From: Methylobacterium sp. Leaf465
GTDB lineage: Bacteria; Pseudomonadota; Alphaproteobacteria; Rhizobiales; Beijerinckiaceae
NCBI RefSeq assembly: GCF_001424705.1
Contig: NZ_LMRA01000001.1
Span: 275,608 to 339,607, forward strand
Length of the DNA stretch: 64,000 nt
Reading direction: 5' to 3'
Positions 17,102 through 27,269 of this stretch are shown here, piece by piece. The translations under genes and the position numbers were made by a program. Each line of letters begins with the position of its first letter. Within the stretch, counting starts at the first letter, position 1. The notes under the pieces are model-generated. The model did no database searches and was not told the DNA's origin. It saw only the letters and a program-made list of their open reading frames with translations.

Positions 17102-17433
17102 ACGGTCCGGAGTCGTCCGGCGCTCACGGAATTCGACGTCACTTTTTCGCGTTGAATACAACCCGTGTCGTCGGAACGCCCAGATTGTGGGCCATCTCCG
17201 GGATCGTCACCGGACGATTCGGGCCGGGTCTAAGCGATGCGACCCGCGCCGCCGCGGCGCGGGCGATGCCTCGGCCCCTGTCACCGCCCCCACCGCGCCC
17301 GGCCATGCCATATGGCCCAGCGCTTGCCATGGCCCGGACCGCTCGCGGCGACGGGGCCCTGGACCCTGAATGCGGCGATGCCGGCCTGCGCCACGCGGGC
17401 CATCCGCCAGAATCTCGCAGGAGCGACGCGATC
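17102..17433. other. 332-bp leader region of the RND efflux genes
   Basis: The region holds the probable efflux promoter. The minus strand encodes, at about 17139-17230, a peptide ending GPNRPVTIPEMAHNLGVPTT plus eight residues that reads like a helix-turn-helix end; no start or complete gene accompanies it. A good ribosome-binding site GCAGGAG (17418-17424) precedes the GTG of the adaptor gene. No TetR-type regulator gene is present. Confidence 0.45.
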
Positions 17434-18753
17434 GTGACGTCTTTCAATCACCGCCTGTTCGGGGCCCGGCCGACCGCGCTCGCCGCGGGCGTCGTCCTGG
17501 TCGCTCTCTCTGCCTGCAATCAGAAGCAGCAGGCCGCGGCGCCGGTTCCGGGCCCGATCCCCGAGGTCAACATCGTGACCGTCCGCGAGCAGCCGATTCC
17601 GTACGTTCGGGATCTCCCCGGCCGCGTGGCGCCCCTGCGCATCGCCGAGGTCCGCTCGCGGGTGTCCGGCCTCGTCGTGAAGCGCACGTTCGAGCAGGGC
17701 AGCCTCGTGAAGGAGGGCGACCTCCTCTATAAGATCGACCCGGCCCCCTTCGCGGTCGAACTGCAGAGCGCCGAGGCCGCCCTCGCCCGCACCGAGGCGG
17801 CGCAGGTCCTCGCGAGCCAGCAGGCCGACCGCCTGGAGCAGCTGCTCTCGCGCCAGACGGCGAGCCAGGCCCAGTACGACAGCGCCTACGCCGCCCTGAA
17901 GCAGGCCGAGGCCGAGGTTGCCGGCGCCAAGGCGGCCCGCGACCGGGCCAAGCTCAATCTCAACTGGACCGACGTCCGCGCGCCCATCTCCGGCCGCATC
18001 GGCCGCGCGCTCCTCACCGAGGGCACGCTGGTGGAGCAGGGCGGCACCGCCAACCTCGCCACCATCCAGCAGCTCGACCCGATCTACGTCGACATCACCC
18101 AGTCGGTGGGCGAGCTGAACAAGCTGCGCCGCGATCTCGCCAGCGGCGAGCTCTCGCGCCTCTCGGCCGACACGGCCAACGTTCACATCATCATGGATGA
18201 CGGGACGCTCTACGGCTCGGCCGGCAAGCTGCTGTTCTCCGACGTCACGGCGGACCCGAGCACCGGGCAGGTCACCCTGCGCGTGCTGTTCCCGAACCCG
18301 CATGACGAGCTCTTCCCGGGGATGTACGTGCGCGCCCGCATCAAGCAGGGCATCGACACCGATGCGCTCGCGGTGCCGCAGCAGGCGATCCAGCGGACCA
18401 ACGACGGCAAAGCCGAGGTCTGGGTGGTGCGCGACGACAGCAAAGTCATGCTTCAGCCCGTGGAAGTCGGCCCGGTGGTCGACAACCAGTGGGTCATCCG
18501 CTCCGGCCTGAAGGCCGGCGACCGGGTGGTCGTCGAAGGCGTGCAGAAGATCACCGTCGGCCAGCAGGTGAAGACCGTCGAGCTGAAGATCGCCACCGCC
18601 GACGCCGAGCCGAAGCCCCGTGATACGGAGGTACCGGAGCGCGAGGCCGCCGAGGCGCCCGGCACGCCCAAGCCTGCGTCATCGACCTCGGCGTCGCCCA
18701 ATTCCGATTCACCGAGTTCTGCCTCACCCAAGCCCGTGTCGCAGGTGCGCTGA
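17434..18753 (+). CDS. RND efflux membrane-fusion (periplasmic adaptor) lipoprotein
   Basis: A 439-residue adaptor of the AcrA/MexA type linking the inner-membrane pump to an outer-membrane channel. The N-terminus is a lipoprotein signal ending in the lipobox LSAC (Cys about residue 28). The sequence follows the family order: barrel-sandwich half (VRSRVSGLVVKRTFEQGSLV), a coiled-coil hairpin (about 110-190), LNWTDVRAPISGRIGRALLT, then beta-barrel and membrane-proximal domains with the conserved GLKAGDRVVVEGVQKI. The low-complexity Ser/Pro C-tail is unusual but common in rhizobial homologues. It is three bases from the pump gene; there is no outer-membrane factor gene. Confidence 0.93.
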   Translation: MTSFNHRLFGARPTALAAGVVLVALSACNQKQQAAAPVPGPIPEVNIVTVREQPIPYVRDLPGRVAPLRIAEVRSRVSGLVVKRTFEQGSLVKEGDLLYKIDPAPFAVELQSAEAALARTEAAQVLASQQADRLEQLLSRQTASQAQYDSAYAALKQAEAEVAGAKAARDRAKLNLNWTDVRAPISGRIGRALLTEGTLVEQGGTANLATIQQLDPIYVDITQSVGELNKLRRDLASGELSRLSADTANVHIIMDDGTLYGSAGKLLFSDVTADPSTGQVTLRVLFPNPHDELFPGMYVRARIKQGIDTDALAVPQQAIQRTNDGKAEVWVVRDDSKVMLQPVEVGPVVDNQWVIRSGLKAGDRVVVEGVQKITVGQQVKTVELKIATADAEPKPRDTEVPEREAAEAPGTPKPASSTSASPNSDSPSSASPKPVSQVR

Positions 18754-18756
18754 ACC

Positions 18757-21700
18757 ATGGCTCGCTTCTTCATCGACCGACCGGTCTTCGCCTGGGTCGT
18801 CGCCCTCTTCATCATCCTGGGCGGCCTGCTCACGATCCCGCAATTGCCGGTGGCGCAGTATCCCGTGATCGCGCCCCCCTCCATCGCGCTCTCGACCGCC
18901 TATCCGGGCGCCTCGGTGGAGAACCTCTACACGGGCACCACGCGGCTCATCGAGGATGAACTGAACGGGGCCGCCAACATCCTGAGCTTCGAATCGGCCA
19001 GCGACGCCTTCGGCGTCGTCGAGATCACGGCCCAGTTCCAGCCTGGCACCGATTCGAGCCTCGCGGGCGTCGAGGTGCAGAACCGCCTCAAGCGCGTCGA
19101 GGCCCGGCTGCCCGCCGAAGTGCGCCAGCAGGGCACCTTGGTGGAGGAGGCCTCCGCCGCGACACTGCAGATCATCACCCTGGTCTCGCCCGACAAGTCG
19201 ATGGACGAGATCGCGCTCGGCGACTTCCTCATCCGCAACGTCATCAATGAGATCCGCCGCATCCCCGGCGTCGGGCGCGCGACGCTGTACTCCACCGAGC
19301 GAAGCCTGCGCATCTGGATCGATTCCGACAAGTTGCGCGGTCTCTCGCTTAACGCCTCGGACGTGTCGAAGGCGATCTCGAACCAGAACGTCCAGATCGC
19401 CTCCGGCGCCGTCGGCGCCATGCCGAGCCCGCAGAACAACCCGGTCAACTTCCCCATCATCGTGAAGGGCCAGATGACCGCGCCGGAGGAGTTCGGCGCC
19501 ATCGTGCTGCGCGCCAATTCCGACGGCTCCAACGTACGCTTGCGCGACGTCGCCCGGATCGAGCTCGGTGGCGAGGACTACAAATTCACGACCCGCCTCG
19601 ACGGCGGCGAGGCCGCCGGCATCTCCGTCACCCTGGCCCCCGACGGCAACGCGCTCCAGACCGCCTCGGCCATCCGCGCCAAAATGGAGGAGCTGTCGCA
19701 GTTCTTCCCGTCGAACGTGAAGTGGGACATCCCCTACGACATCACCCCGGCCGTCGAGGCTTCCATCGAGAAGGTGCTGCACACCCTCGTCGAGGCGGTG
19801 GTGCTGGTGTTCATCGTGATGTTCGTCTTCCTCCAGAACATCCGCTACACGCTCATCCCCACCATCGTGGTCCCGATCGCCCTGATGGGCACCTGCACGG
19901 TGATGCTGCTCGCAGGCTTCTCGGTGAACGTGCTCACCATGTTCGGTATGGTGCTCGCCATCGGCATCCTCGTCGATGACGCCATCGTGGTGGTCGAGAA
20001 CGTCGAGCGCATCATGAACGAGGAAGGCCTCTCTCCGAAGGAGGCCACCCGCAAGGCGATGAGCCAGATCACCGGCGCCATCATCGGGATCACGCTGGTG
20101 CTGATCGCGGTGTTCATCCCGATGGCGTTCTTCCCCGGCTCGGTCGGCATCATTTACCGCCAGTTCTCCATCGCCATGGTGACCTCGATCGCGTTCTCGG
20201 CGCTGCTGGCCCTGTCGCTGACCCCGGCCCTGTGCGCGACCCTGCTCAAGCCCATCGAGAAGGGCCACGGCCATTCGAAGGGCGGCGTCTTCGGCTGGTT
20301 CAACCGGGTGGTGGATCGCGAGACCGCCCGCTACGGCCGCGGCGTCGCCGGGCTGATCAAGCGCTCCGGCCGGGTCATGCTGGTCTATCTCGCCCTGGTC
20401 ATCGGCCTCGGCTACGCCTTCCTCCGCCTGCCGGAGGGCTTCCTGCCGGTGGAGGATCAGGGCTTCTTCACCGTCGACATCCAGACCCCGCCCGGCTCCT
20501 CCTTCAACCGCACCGAAGCGGCGGTGAAGAAGGTCGAGGAACACCTCCTCGCGCAGCCCGGCGTCGCCACCGTGACCGTCGTCAACGGCTTCTCATTCTC
20601 CGGCCAGGGACAGGTCACCTCGCAAGCCTTCGTGACCCTGAAGCCCTGGGGTGAGCGCGATGCCGACAACTCGGCGGCCAAGCTGATCGAGGGCACCAAC
20701 AAGGCTTTGGCATCGTACAAGGACGCGGTGATCCAGGCCCTCGAGCCGCCGCCGATAGACAATCTCGGCAACGCCTCGGGCTTCAGCTTCCGCCTCCAGG
20801 ATCGCGCGCAGAAGGGCTACTCGGCCCTGATGGCGGCCCAGGAGCAGTTGCTGTCGCTCGCCCGCAAGAGCCCCGTCCTTCAAAAGGTCTATGTCGAGGG
20901 CCTGCCCCCGGCGCCCCAGGCGGAACTCGTCATCGACCGCGAGAAGGCGGCCGCCCTCGGAGTCAACTTCGAAGAGATCAACAACACCATCCAGGTCAAT
21001 CTCGGCTCGGTCTACACCAATGACTTTCCGAACCGGGGCAAAATGCAGCGCGTCATCGTTCAGGCCGAGGACGCACAACGCCTGAAGGCGGCCGACATCC
21101 TGAACTACGGGGTGAAGAACGCCTCCGGGACCATGGTGCCGATGTCGTCCTTCGCCGACCTGAAATGGGGCGTCGGCCCGGCCCAGATCATCGGCTTCAA
21201 CGGCTACCAGTCGGTGCGCATCACCGGCGAGCCGGCCCCGGGCTACACCTCGGGCGACGCGCTGAATGAAATGGAGCGGCTGATGGAGCAGTTGCCGAAG
21301 GGCTTCGGCTACGCCTGGACCGGCCAGTCGCTGCAGGAGAAGCAGGCGGGCTCACAGGCCTCGCTGCTGCTCGGCCTCTCGATCCTGATCGTGTTCCTAT
21401 GCCTGGCCGCCCTCTACGAGAGCTGGTCGATCCCGTTCTCCGTGCTGCTGGTCATCCCGCTCGGCGTCATCGGCTCCGTGGCGGCGGTGTACCTGCGCGG
21501 GCTGCCGAACGACGTCTACTTCAAGATCGGGATCATCACGATCATCGGTCTCTCGGCCAAGAACGCGATCCTGATCGTGGAATTTGCCAAGGACCTCTGG
21601 AAGCCGGGAACCTCCCTGGTGGACGCGACCATCGAGGCGGCGACGCTCCGCTTCCGACCGATCGTGATGACCTCGCTGGCCTTCATCTTCGGCGTGGTGC

Positions 21701-21921
21701 CCCTGGCGATCGCCTCCGGCGCCGCCTCGAAGAGCCAGCAGGCGATCGGCACCGGCGTGCTCGGCGGCATGATCTCGGCCACCATCCTGGCGGTGCTGTT
21801 CGTGCCGGTGTTCTTCGTGGTGGTGATGCGGATCTTCCGCCGCAAGGACGCTACCGAGGGCATCCAACCCAAGGCGGAGCCGGCCACGGTGCATGGGCCC
21901 CATCACGCCCCGGCCGAGTAG
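18757..21921 (+). CDS. RND efflux transporter permease, HAE1 family
   Basis: A 1054-residue inner-membrane proton/drug antiporter of the AcrB/MexB family; the length is typical. The N-terminus MARFFIDRPVFAWVVALFII is the classic first helix. The proton-relay aspartates of TM4 are present in GILVDDAIVVVENVERIM, and TM5-6 and TM10-12 hydrophobic blocks are complete (GLSAKNAILIVEFAKDL is the second-half signature). The two large periplasmic loops have normal lengths. It is coupled to the adaptor gene upstream. Substrates are probably hydrophobic or amphiphilic compounds. An outer-membrane partner must come from elsewhere in the genome. Confidence 0.95.
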   Translation: MARFFIDRPVFAWVVALFIILGGLLTIPQLPVAQYPVIAPPSIALSTAYPGASVENLYTGTTRLIEDELNGAANILSFESASDAFGVVEITAQFQPGTDSSLAGVEVQNRLKRVEARLPAEVRQQGTLVEEASAATLQIITLVSPDKSMDEIALGDFLIRNVINEIRRIPGVGRATLYSTERSLRIWIDSDKLRGLSLNASDVSKAISNQNVQIASGAVGAMPSPQNNPVNFPIIVKGQMTAPEEFGAIVLRANSDGSNVRLRDVARIELGGEDYKFTTRLDGGEAAGISVTLAPDGNALQTASAIRAKMEELSQFFPSNVKWDIPYDITPAVEASIEKVLHTLVEAVVLVFIVMFVFLQNIRYTLIPTIVVPIALMGTCTVMLLAGFSVNVLTMFGMVLAIGILVDDAIVVVENVERIMNEEGLSPKEATRKAMSQITGAIIGITLVLIAVFIPMAFFPGSVGIIYRQFSIAMVTSIAFSALLALSLTPALCATLLKPIEKGHGHSKGGVFGWFNRVVDRETARYGRGVAGLIKRSGRVMLVYLALVIGLGYAFLRLPEGFLPVEDQGFFTVDIQTPPGSSFNRTEAAVKKVEEHLLAQPGVATVTVVNGFSFSGQGQVTSQAFVTLKPWGERDADNSAAKLIEGTNKALASYKDAVIQALEPPPIDNLGNASGFSFRLQDRAQKGYSALMAAQEQLLSLARKSPVLQKVYVEGLPPAPQAELVIDREKAAALGVNFEEINNTIQVNLGSVYTNDFPNRGKMQRVIVQAEDAQRLKAADILNYGVKNASGTMVPMSSFADLKWGVGPAQIIGFNGYQSVRITGEPAPGYTSGDALNEMERLMEQLPKGFGYAWTGQSLQEKQAGSQASLLLGLSILIVFLCLAALYESWSIPFSVLLVIPLGVIGSVAAVYLRGLPNDVYFKIGIITIIGLSAKNAILIVEFAKDLWKPGTSLVDATIEAATLRFRPIVMTSLAFIFGVVPLAIASGAASKSQQAIGTGVLGGMISATILAVLFVPVFFVVVMRIFRRKDATEGIQPKAEPATVHGPHHAPAE

Positions 21922-21965
21922 TCCGGCGCGGCGGAGCTCACCCACCGGGGAGCTCCGCACATGAG

Positions 21966-22005
21966 AAAGGGGCGCGCGGTCCGATCGACCGCGCGCCCCT
22001 TTTCT
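21966..22005 (+). terminator. Strong intrinsic terminator after RND pump
   Basis: A perfect 16-bp stem (21966-21981 with 21987-22002) with a five-base loop ends in a T-run. It stops the efflux transcript before the convergent sdh operon. Confidence 0.92.
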
Positions 22006-22143
22006 TCCAATGTCCGGTCGCGACGGGGGCCGAGCCTCAGACCAGATCCGGCTGATCCCTTCGGGATGGCGGATCTGGGCTTCGCCCAGACGACGCGCCG
22101 GCTTGCCTGAATTACGCTCCGCTTTGATCGAGCGGAGCCCGTA

Positions 22144-22947
22144 TCAGACCTCGCGGGCGATCATCATCTTCTTGATCTCGGCGATGGCCTTGGCCGGGTT
22201 CAGGCTCTTCGGGCAGGTGTTGGCGCAGTTCATGATCGTGTGGCAGCGATACAGCCGGAAGGGATCGTGCAGCGCATCGAGGCGCTCGCCGGTGTTCTCG
22301 TCGCGGCTGTCGATCAGCCAGCGATAGGCCTGGAGCAGGGCCGCCGGGCCGAGGAAGCGGTCGCCGTTCCACCAGTAGCTCGGGCACGAGGTGGTGCAGC
22401 AGGCGCAGAGGATGCATTCGTAGAGTCCGTCGAGCTGGGCCCGGTCCTCCGGCGTCTGCTTCCACTCGCCCTCGGGCGCGGGCGTCTCGGTCTGGAGCCA
22501 GGGCTCGATGGACGCATGCTGGGCGAAGAAGTTCGTCAGGTCGGGGACGAGGTCCTTCAGCACCGGCATGTGCGGCAGCGGATAGATCCGCACCGCGCCG
22601 GTCTTCTTGCCCTTGGCGTGCTCCTGGCACTCGTCGATGCCCATGGTGCAGGCCAGCGCGTTCTGGCCCTCGATGTTCATGGCACAGGAGCCACAGATGC
22701 CCTCGCGGCAGGAGCGGCGGAACACCAGGGTGGAGTCGACCTTGCTCTTGATCCACAGGAGGGCGTCGAGGACCATCGGGCCGCAATCGTCGCGATCGAC
22801 CTGGTAGACGTCGACGCGCGGGTTCTTCCCGTCGTCGGGATTCCAGCGGTAGATCCGGAATTCCTGCAGGTTGTTGGCGCCGGCGGGCCGAGGCCAGGTC
22901 TTGCCCTCGGTAATCTGAGAGTTTTTGGGAAGATTAAACTGAGCCAT
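22144..22947 (-). CDS. sdhB: Succinate dehydrogenase iron-sulfur subunit
   Basis: A 267-residue subunit that passes electrons from FAD in SdhA to ubiquinone. The [2Fe-2S] ligands lie in CREGICGSC and the later CTM segment, the [4Fe-4S] ligands in [12 protein letters not shown], and the [3Fe-4S] site in [17 protein letters not shown]. The length matches alphaproteobacterial SdhB. It is the last gene of sdhCDAB, 62 bp after sdhA. Confidence 0.97.
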   Translation of the reverse strand: MAQFNLPKNSQITEGKTWPRPAGANNLQEFRIYRWNPDDGKNPRVDVYQVDRDDCGPMVLDALLWIKSKVDSTLVFRRSCREGICGSCAMNIEGQNALACTMGIDECQEHAKGKKTGAVRIYPLPHMPVLKDLVPDLTNFFAQHASIEPWLQTETPAPEGEWKQTPEDRAQLDGLYECILCACCTTSCPSYWWNGDRFLGPAALLQAYRWLIDSRDENTGERLDALHDPFRLYRCHTIMNCANTCPKSLNPAKAIAEIKKMMIAREV

Positions 22948-23009
22948 GGTGTGGCGTGCCTAAATCCGTCTCGTGAGAACCAGTCCAGGGAACGACGGGA
23001 GTCGTGTCC

Positions 23010-24824
23010 TCAATACACCCGCGCTTTCGGCTCGATGTACTGGATCTCGTTCGACATCGTGTAGGTGTGGACCGGACGGTAATCGATGCTGACCTGCTTG
23101 GACGAGTCGTCCATCCAGGCGAGGGTGTGCTTCATCCACTCCTTGTCGTCGCGGTCCGGGAAGTCCTCGCGGGCATGGGCGCCGCGGCTCTCCTTGCGGT
23201 TGGCCGCCGATTCCATGGTGACGACGGCCTGGCCGATCAAGTTGTCGAACTCGAGGGTCTCGAGGAGATCGGTGTTCCAGATCAGCGAGCGGTCGTTGAC
23301 GTGGATGTCGGGAATACCGGCGGCGACCTTGTGGATGAGGGTCTTGCCCTCCTCCAGCACCTCGCCGGTGCGGAACACCGCGCAGTTGTTCTGCATGGTC
23401 TTCTGCATCTCGGCGCGCAGCTGCGCCGTCGGGGTGCCGCCGCTGGCGTAGCGGAAGCGGTCGAGGCGGGCGAGCGCCTTGTCGGCGGAGTCCTTCGGCA
23501 GGTCCATCTGGCGGGCGCCCGGCTCGACGATCTCGGCGCAGCGCAGACCGGCGGCCCGGCCGAACACCACAAGGTCGATCAGCGAGTTCGAGCCGAGGCG
23601 GTTGGCCCCGTGAACCGAGACGCAGGCCGCCTCGCCCAGTGCCATCAGGCCCGGCACCACCGTGTCGGGGTTGCCGTTGCGCAGGGTCAGCACCTCGCCG
23701 TGATAGTTCGTCGGGATGCCGCCCATGTTGTAGTGCACGGTCGGCAGTACCGGGATCGGCTCCTTGGTGACGTCGACGCCCGCGAAGATCTTGGCCGATT
23801 CCGAGATACCGGGAAGGCGCTGGTGCAGGATGGCCGGGTCCAGGTGGTCGAGGTGCAGGTAGATGTGGTCGTTGGACTTGCCAACGCCGCGACCGGCTCG
23901 GATCTCCATGGTCATGGAGCGGGAGACTACGTCGCGCGAGGCGAGGTCCTTGGCGCTCGGAGCGTAGCGCTCCATGAAGCGCTCGCCCTCGGAGTTGGTC
24001 AGGTAGCCGCCCTCGCCGCGCGCGCCCTCGGTGATGAGGCAGCCGGCGCCGTAGATGCCGGTGGGGTGGAACTGCACGAATTCCATGTCCTGCAGGGGCA
24101 GGCCGGCGCGCAGCACCATGGCGTTGCCGTCGCCGGTGCAGGTATGGGCCGAAGTGGCCGAGAAGTACGAGCGGCCGTAGCCGCCGGTGGCCAGGATGGT
24201 CTGCTGGGCGCGGAAGCGGTGGATCTCGCCCGACGCCTGGTCGATCGCGATGACGCCGAGGCAGCGGCCCTCCTCGTCCATGATGAGGTCGAGGGCGAAG
24301 TACTCGATGAAGAAGTTGGTGTGGTTCTTCACCGCCTGCCCGTAGAGGGTGTGCAGCATGGCGTGGCCGGTGCGGTCGGCCGCCGCGCAGGTGCGCTGGG
24401 CGGTGCCCTTGCCGTAATCAGTGGTCATGCCGCCGAAGGGGCGCTGGTAGATCTTGCCCTCTTCGGTGCGGGAGAAGGGCACGCCCCAGTGCTCGAGTTC
24501 GTAGACGGCGGCGGGCGCGTTGCGCACGAGGTACTCGATCGCGTCCTGGTCGCCGAGCCAGTCCGACCCCTTCACGGTGTCGTACATGTGCCAGCGCCAG
24601 TCGTCCGGGCCCATGTTGCCGAGGGAGGCCGAGATGCCGCCCTGCGCCGCCACGGTGTGGGACCGGGTCGGGAACACCTTGGAGATGCAGGCGGTGCGCA
24701 GGCCGGCCTGGGAGCAGCCCACGGTGGCGCGCAGGCCCGCGCCGCCCGCACCCACCACCACCACGTCGAAGGTGTGGTCGTTGATCGTGTAGGCGGGGGT
24801 GCCGTTGGTTCCGTTGGTGGCCAT
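23010..24824 (-). CDS. sdhA: Succinate dehydrogenase flavoprotein subunit
   Basis: A 604-residue catalytic subunit that oxidises succinate to fumarate in the TCA cycle. The FAD dinucleotide-binding motif [13 protein letters not shown] is near residue 20, the covalent FAD histidine lies in SHTVAAQGG (about 57), and the active-site region [20 protein letters not shown] is intact. The C-terminus [21 protein letters not shown] is typical. It sits 29 bp after sdhD. Confidence 0.97.
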   Translation of the reverse strand: MATNGTNGTPAYTINDHTFDVVVVGAGGAGLRATVGCSQAGLRTACISKVFPTRSHTVAAQGGISASLGNMGPDDWRWHMYDTVKGSDWLGDQDAIEYLVRNAPAAVYELEHWGVPFSRTEEGKIYQRPFGGMTTDYGKGTAQRTCAAADRTGHAMLHTLYGQAVKNHTNFFIEYFALDLIMDEEGRCLGVIAIDQASGEIHRFRAQQTILATGGYGRSYFSATSAHTCTGDGNAMVLRAGLPLQDMEFVQFHPTGIYGAGCLITEGARGEGGYLTNSEGERFMERYAPSAKDLASRDVVSRSMTMEIRAGRGVGKSNDHIYLHLDHLDPAILHQRLPGISESAKIFAGVDVTKEPIPVLPTVHYNMGGIPTNYHGEVLTLRNGNPDTVVPGLMALGEAACVSVHGANRLGSNSLIDLVVFGRAAGLRCAEIVEPGARQMDLPKDSADKALARLDRFRYASGGTPTAQLRAEMQKTMQNNCAVFRTGEVLEEGKTLIHKVAAGIPDIHVNDRSLIWNTDLLETLEFDNLIGQAVVTMESAANRKESRGAHAREDFPDRDDKEWMKHTLAWMDDSSKQVSIDYRPVHTYTMSNEIQYIEPKARVY

Positions 24825-24853
24825 GGGCTGATCCTTCGGGTTCGGGATGCGGG

Positions 24854-25267
24854 TCAGACGAGCTTGCCGAGGCTGACGCGCAGGATCGCGTACAGGCAGG
24901 CGACGGCGACGACGACCGCGTAGAAGTTATTGGCGAGCAGGCTCAAGAGCTTGAGTGTCTTGTCGTGCACGTAGTCTTCGATGATGACTTGCATTCCGAT
25001 CCTCATATGGGCCGTGACCGAGATCACGGCGAGGATCAGGATGAGCGCCACCACCGGGTGCGACATCAGGGCGACGGCCTCCGGGTAGGGCCGGTTCGCC
25101 ATCAGGGCGACGACCACCACGAAAGCCAGCATGAGCGGCGCGTTGGCGGCGGCGGTCAGGCGCTGGATCCAGAAATGGCCTGCGCCATGGCCCGAAGCCC
25201 CGAGGCCCTTCACCCGGGCGCGGGGCGTACGCATGGTGACGTGGGTGTTCTGGCGATTGTCGACCAT
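24854..25267 (-). CDS. sdhD: Succinate dehydrogenase membrane anchor subunit D
   Basis: A 137-residue membrane anchor with three hydrophobic helices (about 38-58, 65-90, 105-130). The conserved haem/quinone region is seen as [20 protein letters not shown]. The N-terminus [20 protein letters not shown] and [15 protein letters not shown] match Rhizobiales SdhD. It begins 12 bp after sdhC. Confidence 0.93.
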   Translation of the reverse strand: MVDNRQNTHVTMRTPRARVKGLGASGHGAGHFWIQRLTAAANAPLMLAFVVVVALMANRPYPEAVALMSHPVVALILILAVISVTAHMRIGMQVIIEDYVHDKTLKLLSLLANNFYAVVVAVACLYAILRVSLGKLV

Positions 25268-25279
25268 CGATCGGCCTCC

Positions 25280-25681
25280 TCAGCGCAGGGTCAGGGCGAG
25301 CGCCCAGATCAGGACGGTCAGGATGACGGAGCCGATCAGGGTGGCGCGGGCGAGGCCCATGCGCTGGGCGCGGTCGAAGCCGTAGCCGAGATCCCAGATG
25401 AAGTGGCGCAGGCCGCCCAACATGTGGTGCATCAGGATCCACGTGTAGACGAACAGCACCAAGCGCCCGACGATGGAGCCGAAGAACCACGACACGGTGC
25501 CGTAGGCGCCCGGACCCGCGGCGAGGGCCACCAGCCAGATCGCCACCAGGGCCGAGCCGCCGTAGAGCGCGGTGCCGGTGACGCGGTGGAATACCGACAT
25601 CGCCATGGTCCAGGTCCAGCGGTAGATCTGGAGGTGGGGTGAGAGCGGCTGGGCGACCGTGGGACGGACGGTGGGAGCCAT
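25280..25681 (-). CDS. sdhC: Succinate dehydrogenase cytochrome b556 subunit C
   Basis: A 133-residue membrane subunit with three transmembrane helices. RPLSPHLQIYR is approximated here by QPLSPHLQIYRWTW near residue 13, followed by SVFHRVTGTALYGG, the quinone-site signature with conserved His and Arg; HHMLGGLRHFIWDLGYG carries the haem ligand histidine. It is the first gene of the sdhCDAB operon. The upstream minus-strand region 25730-25755 is AT-rich and likely contains the promoter. Confidence 0.94.
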   Translation of the reverse strand: MAPTVRPTVAQPLSPHLQIYRWTWTMAMSVFHRVTGTALYGGSALVAIWLVALAAGPGAYGTVSWFFGSIVGRLVLFVYTWILMHHMLGGLRHFIWDLGYGFDRAQRMGLARATLIGSVILTVLIWALALTLR

Positions 25682-25846
25682 CGTGCGGAAGGTCCTCGAC
25701 TGGGCGGCGCACCCCGATTTGAAGGTGCGCCAAGAAAAATTTGGATCGTCTCTAAAGTGCTAGCGGGCAGGCGCCAATGCGCAACCCCGGCTTGCCGCAA
25801 CGCACATGCGACACGGGCGCCAAATCGTCATTCGCCTCGCGCCGCG

Positions 25847-27169
25847 TCATGGCAGCCATCCGAGCATGCGCCACCACAGATAATCCAGGGGTGCGACGAC
25901 GACGAGCGACGCGAGCCCCGTTGCCAGGGTCAGCTTGGTCGCTGCCCGCAGCGGCACCTTGCCGAGATCGACCGCGAGGACGATCGGCGGCGCCTGGTAA
26001 GGCAGGAACAGGGTCGAGTAGCCAACCACCTGGATCATCACCACGGCCATGAGGTCGAGACCGCTGACCCGGGCCATCTCGCCCGCGAGCGCCGTGTAGA
26101 GTGCCGGGGCGCCGTTCGCGGTGACCGCGAGGGTCAGGATCGCCGCGAGCCCTGTCAGAATCCCGAAATTGTAGCCCGGAGCGTCGGGCGTCAGGGGCGC
26201 GACGTGGAGCAGGGCATGGCCCAGGCGAGCGCCGAGGCCGGTCTCGTTCACGGTGGCCACGAGACCCAGGAGGGCGGCCACGTAGAAGCAGGTCCGCAGG
26301 TTCACGGCGCCGAAGGCCTCGGCGGGCAGGACGCCGATGCGGGGCATCAGGCAGAGGATCGCGGCGACGAGGCCCACCCAGGCGGGGGCGATGTGGTGCA
26401 GGCTGTCCGTGACCCAGAAGGCGAGGGTGGCGGCCAGGATCACGGCGAGGCGCCGCGCCTCCGGGCGCAGGGGTTCCTTGACCAGGGCGGCCCCGTTCTC
26501 GCCGTGGTCGAGCCGGTCCGGAAACAGCCAGAGGATCGCCAGGACGAGCAGGACGCCCTTCGCGAGGGCCAGGACCGGCGCGTGCAGCAGCAGGTAGGGC
26601 AGGTAGGCGATGTGGAGGCCGTACTGCGTCTCCGCGGTGCCGGCCATGACGAGGTTCGGGACGTTGGCGGGCAGGATCGCGGCGGAGAGGAGCGGTGTGG
26701 CGAGTCCCACCGCCAGGACCGCGCCGTGCCGGCCCGGGCGCCCGTTCGCGAGCCCGAAGGCGTCGCAGAGCGCGAGCACCACCGGGACCAGCAGGGCGAT
26801 CCGCCCGAGATTGGACGGCATCACGAAGGCGACGGCGAAGGACAGGGCGACGATCCCGGCGACGAAGGCCGGGTAGGAGGCGGAGAGATGCCCCGACAGG
26901 CTTCGCGCCAAGCGGTCGCCGAGGCCGGAGCGCGTCATGGCGAGCCCGACCACCATGCCGCTCAGGACGAGCCAGAACGCCGAGGAGGCGAAGCCCGAGA
27001 ACACCGTCGCGGGGGGCGCGAGGTGGAACAGCATCGCCCCGGCGAAGAACAGCATCGCCGTGACGATCTCCGCGATGAGGCCGCTGGCCCAGAGGCCCAT
27101 GCAGAGCACGAGCAGGAGCGCGGTCACCGCGACCGTCGCCTCCCCGCCCATGAACGCCCCTGCCGGCAT
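25847..27169 (-). CDS. SLC13/DASS-family anion permease
   Basis: A 440-residue inner-membrane transporter with roughly ten to twelve hydrophobic helices. The [16 protein letters not shown] and [15 protein letters not shown] segments occupy the two symmetric substrate/sodium loops typical of divalent anion:Na+ symporters, although the classic SNT motif is altered. Family members carry C4-dicarboxylates, citrate or sulfate. The gene lies 165 bp upstream of sdhC on the same strand; a dicarboxylate substrate would fit but is inference. An internal ATG six codons in (MGGEATVAV) is an alternative start. Confidence 0.75.
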   Translation of the reverse strand: MPAGAFMGGEATVAVTALLLVLCMGLWASGLIAEIVTAMLFFAGAMLFHLAPPATVFSGFASSAFWLVLSGMVVGLAMTRSGLGDRLARSLSGHLSASYPAFVAGIVALSFAVAFVMPSNLGRIALLVPVVLALCDAFGLANGRPGRHGAVLAVGLATPLLSAAILPANVPNLVMAGTAETQYGLHIAYLPYLLLHAPVLALAKGVLLVLAILWLFPDRLDHGENGAALVKEPLRPEARRLAVILAATLAFWVTDSLHHIAPAWVGLVAAILCLMPRIGVLPAEAFGAVNLRTCFYVAALLGLVATVNETGLGARLGHALLHVAPLTPDAPGYNFGILTGLAAILTLAVTANGAPALYTALAGEMARVSGLDLMAVVMIQVVGYSTLFLPYQAPPIVLAVDLGKVPLRAATKLTLATGLASLVVVAPLDYLWWRMLGWLP

Positions 27170-27269
27170 GCCCGAGTCCGATCCGTCTCTTCCGGCGGGA
27201 CGATGATCCTACCTTGGAGCCGTTCGCAATTCGGAGTTTTCCGATCCAGCCTTCGCCGCCCGCGAAGGC

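Noticed and set aside
18724..20544. 606-codon minus-strand frame opposite the RND pump
   Set aside because: His/Asp/Gly-rich antisense artefact of the pump gene.
23004..24923. Plus-strand open frame antisense to sdhA
   Set aside because: sdhA is unambiguous on the minus strand; the antisense frame has no recognisable domain.
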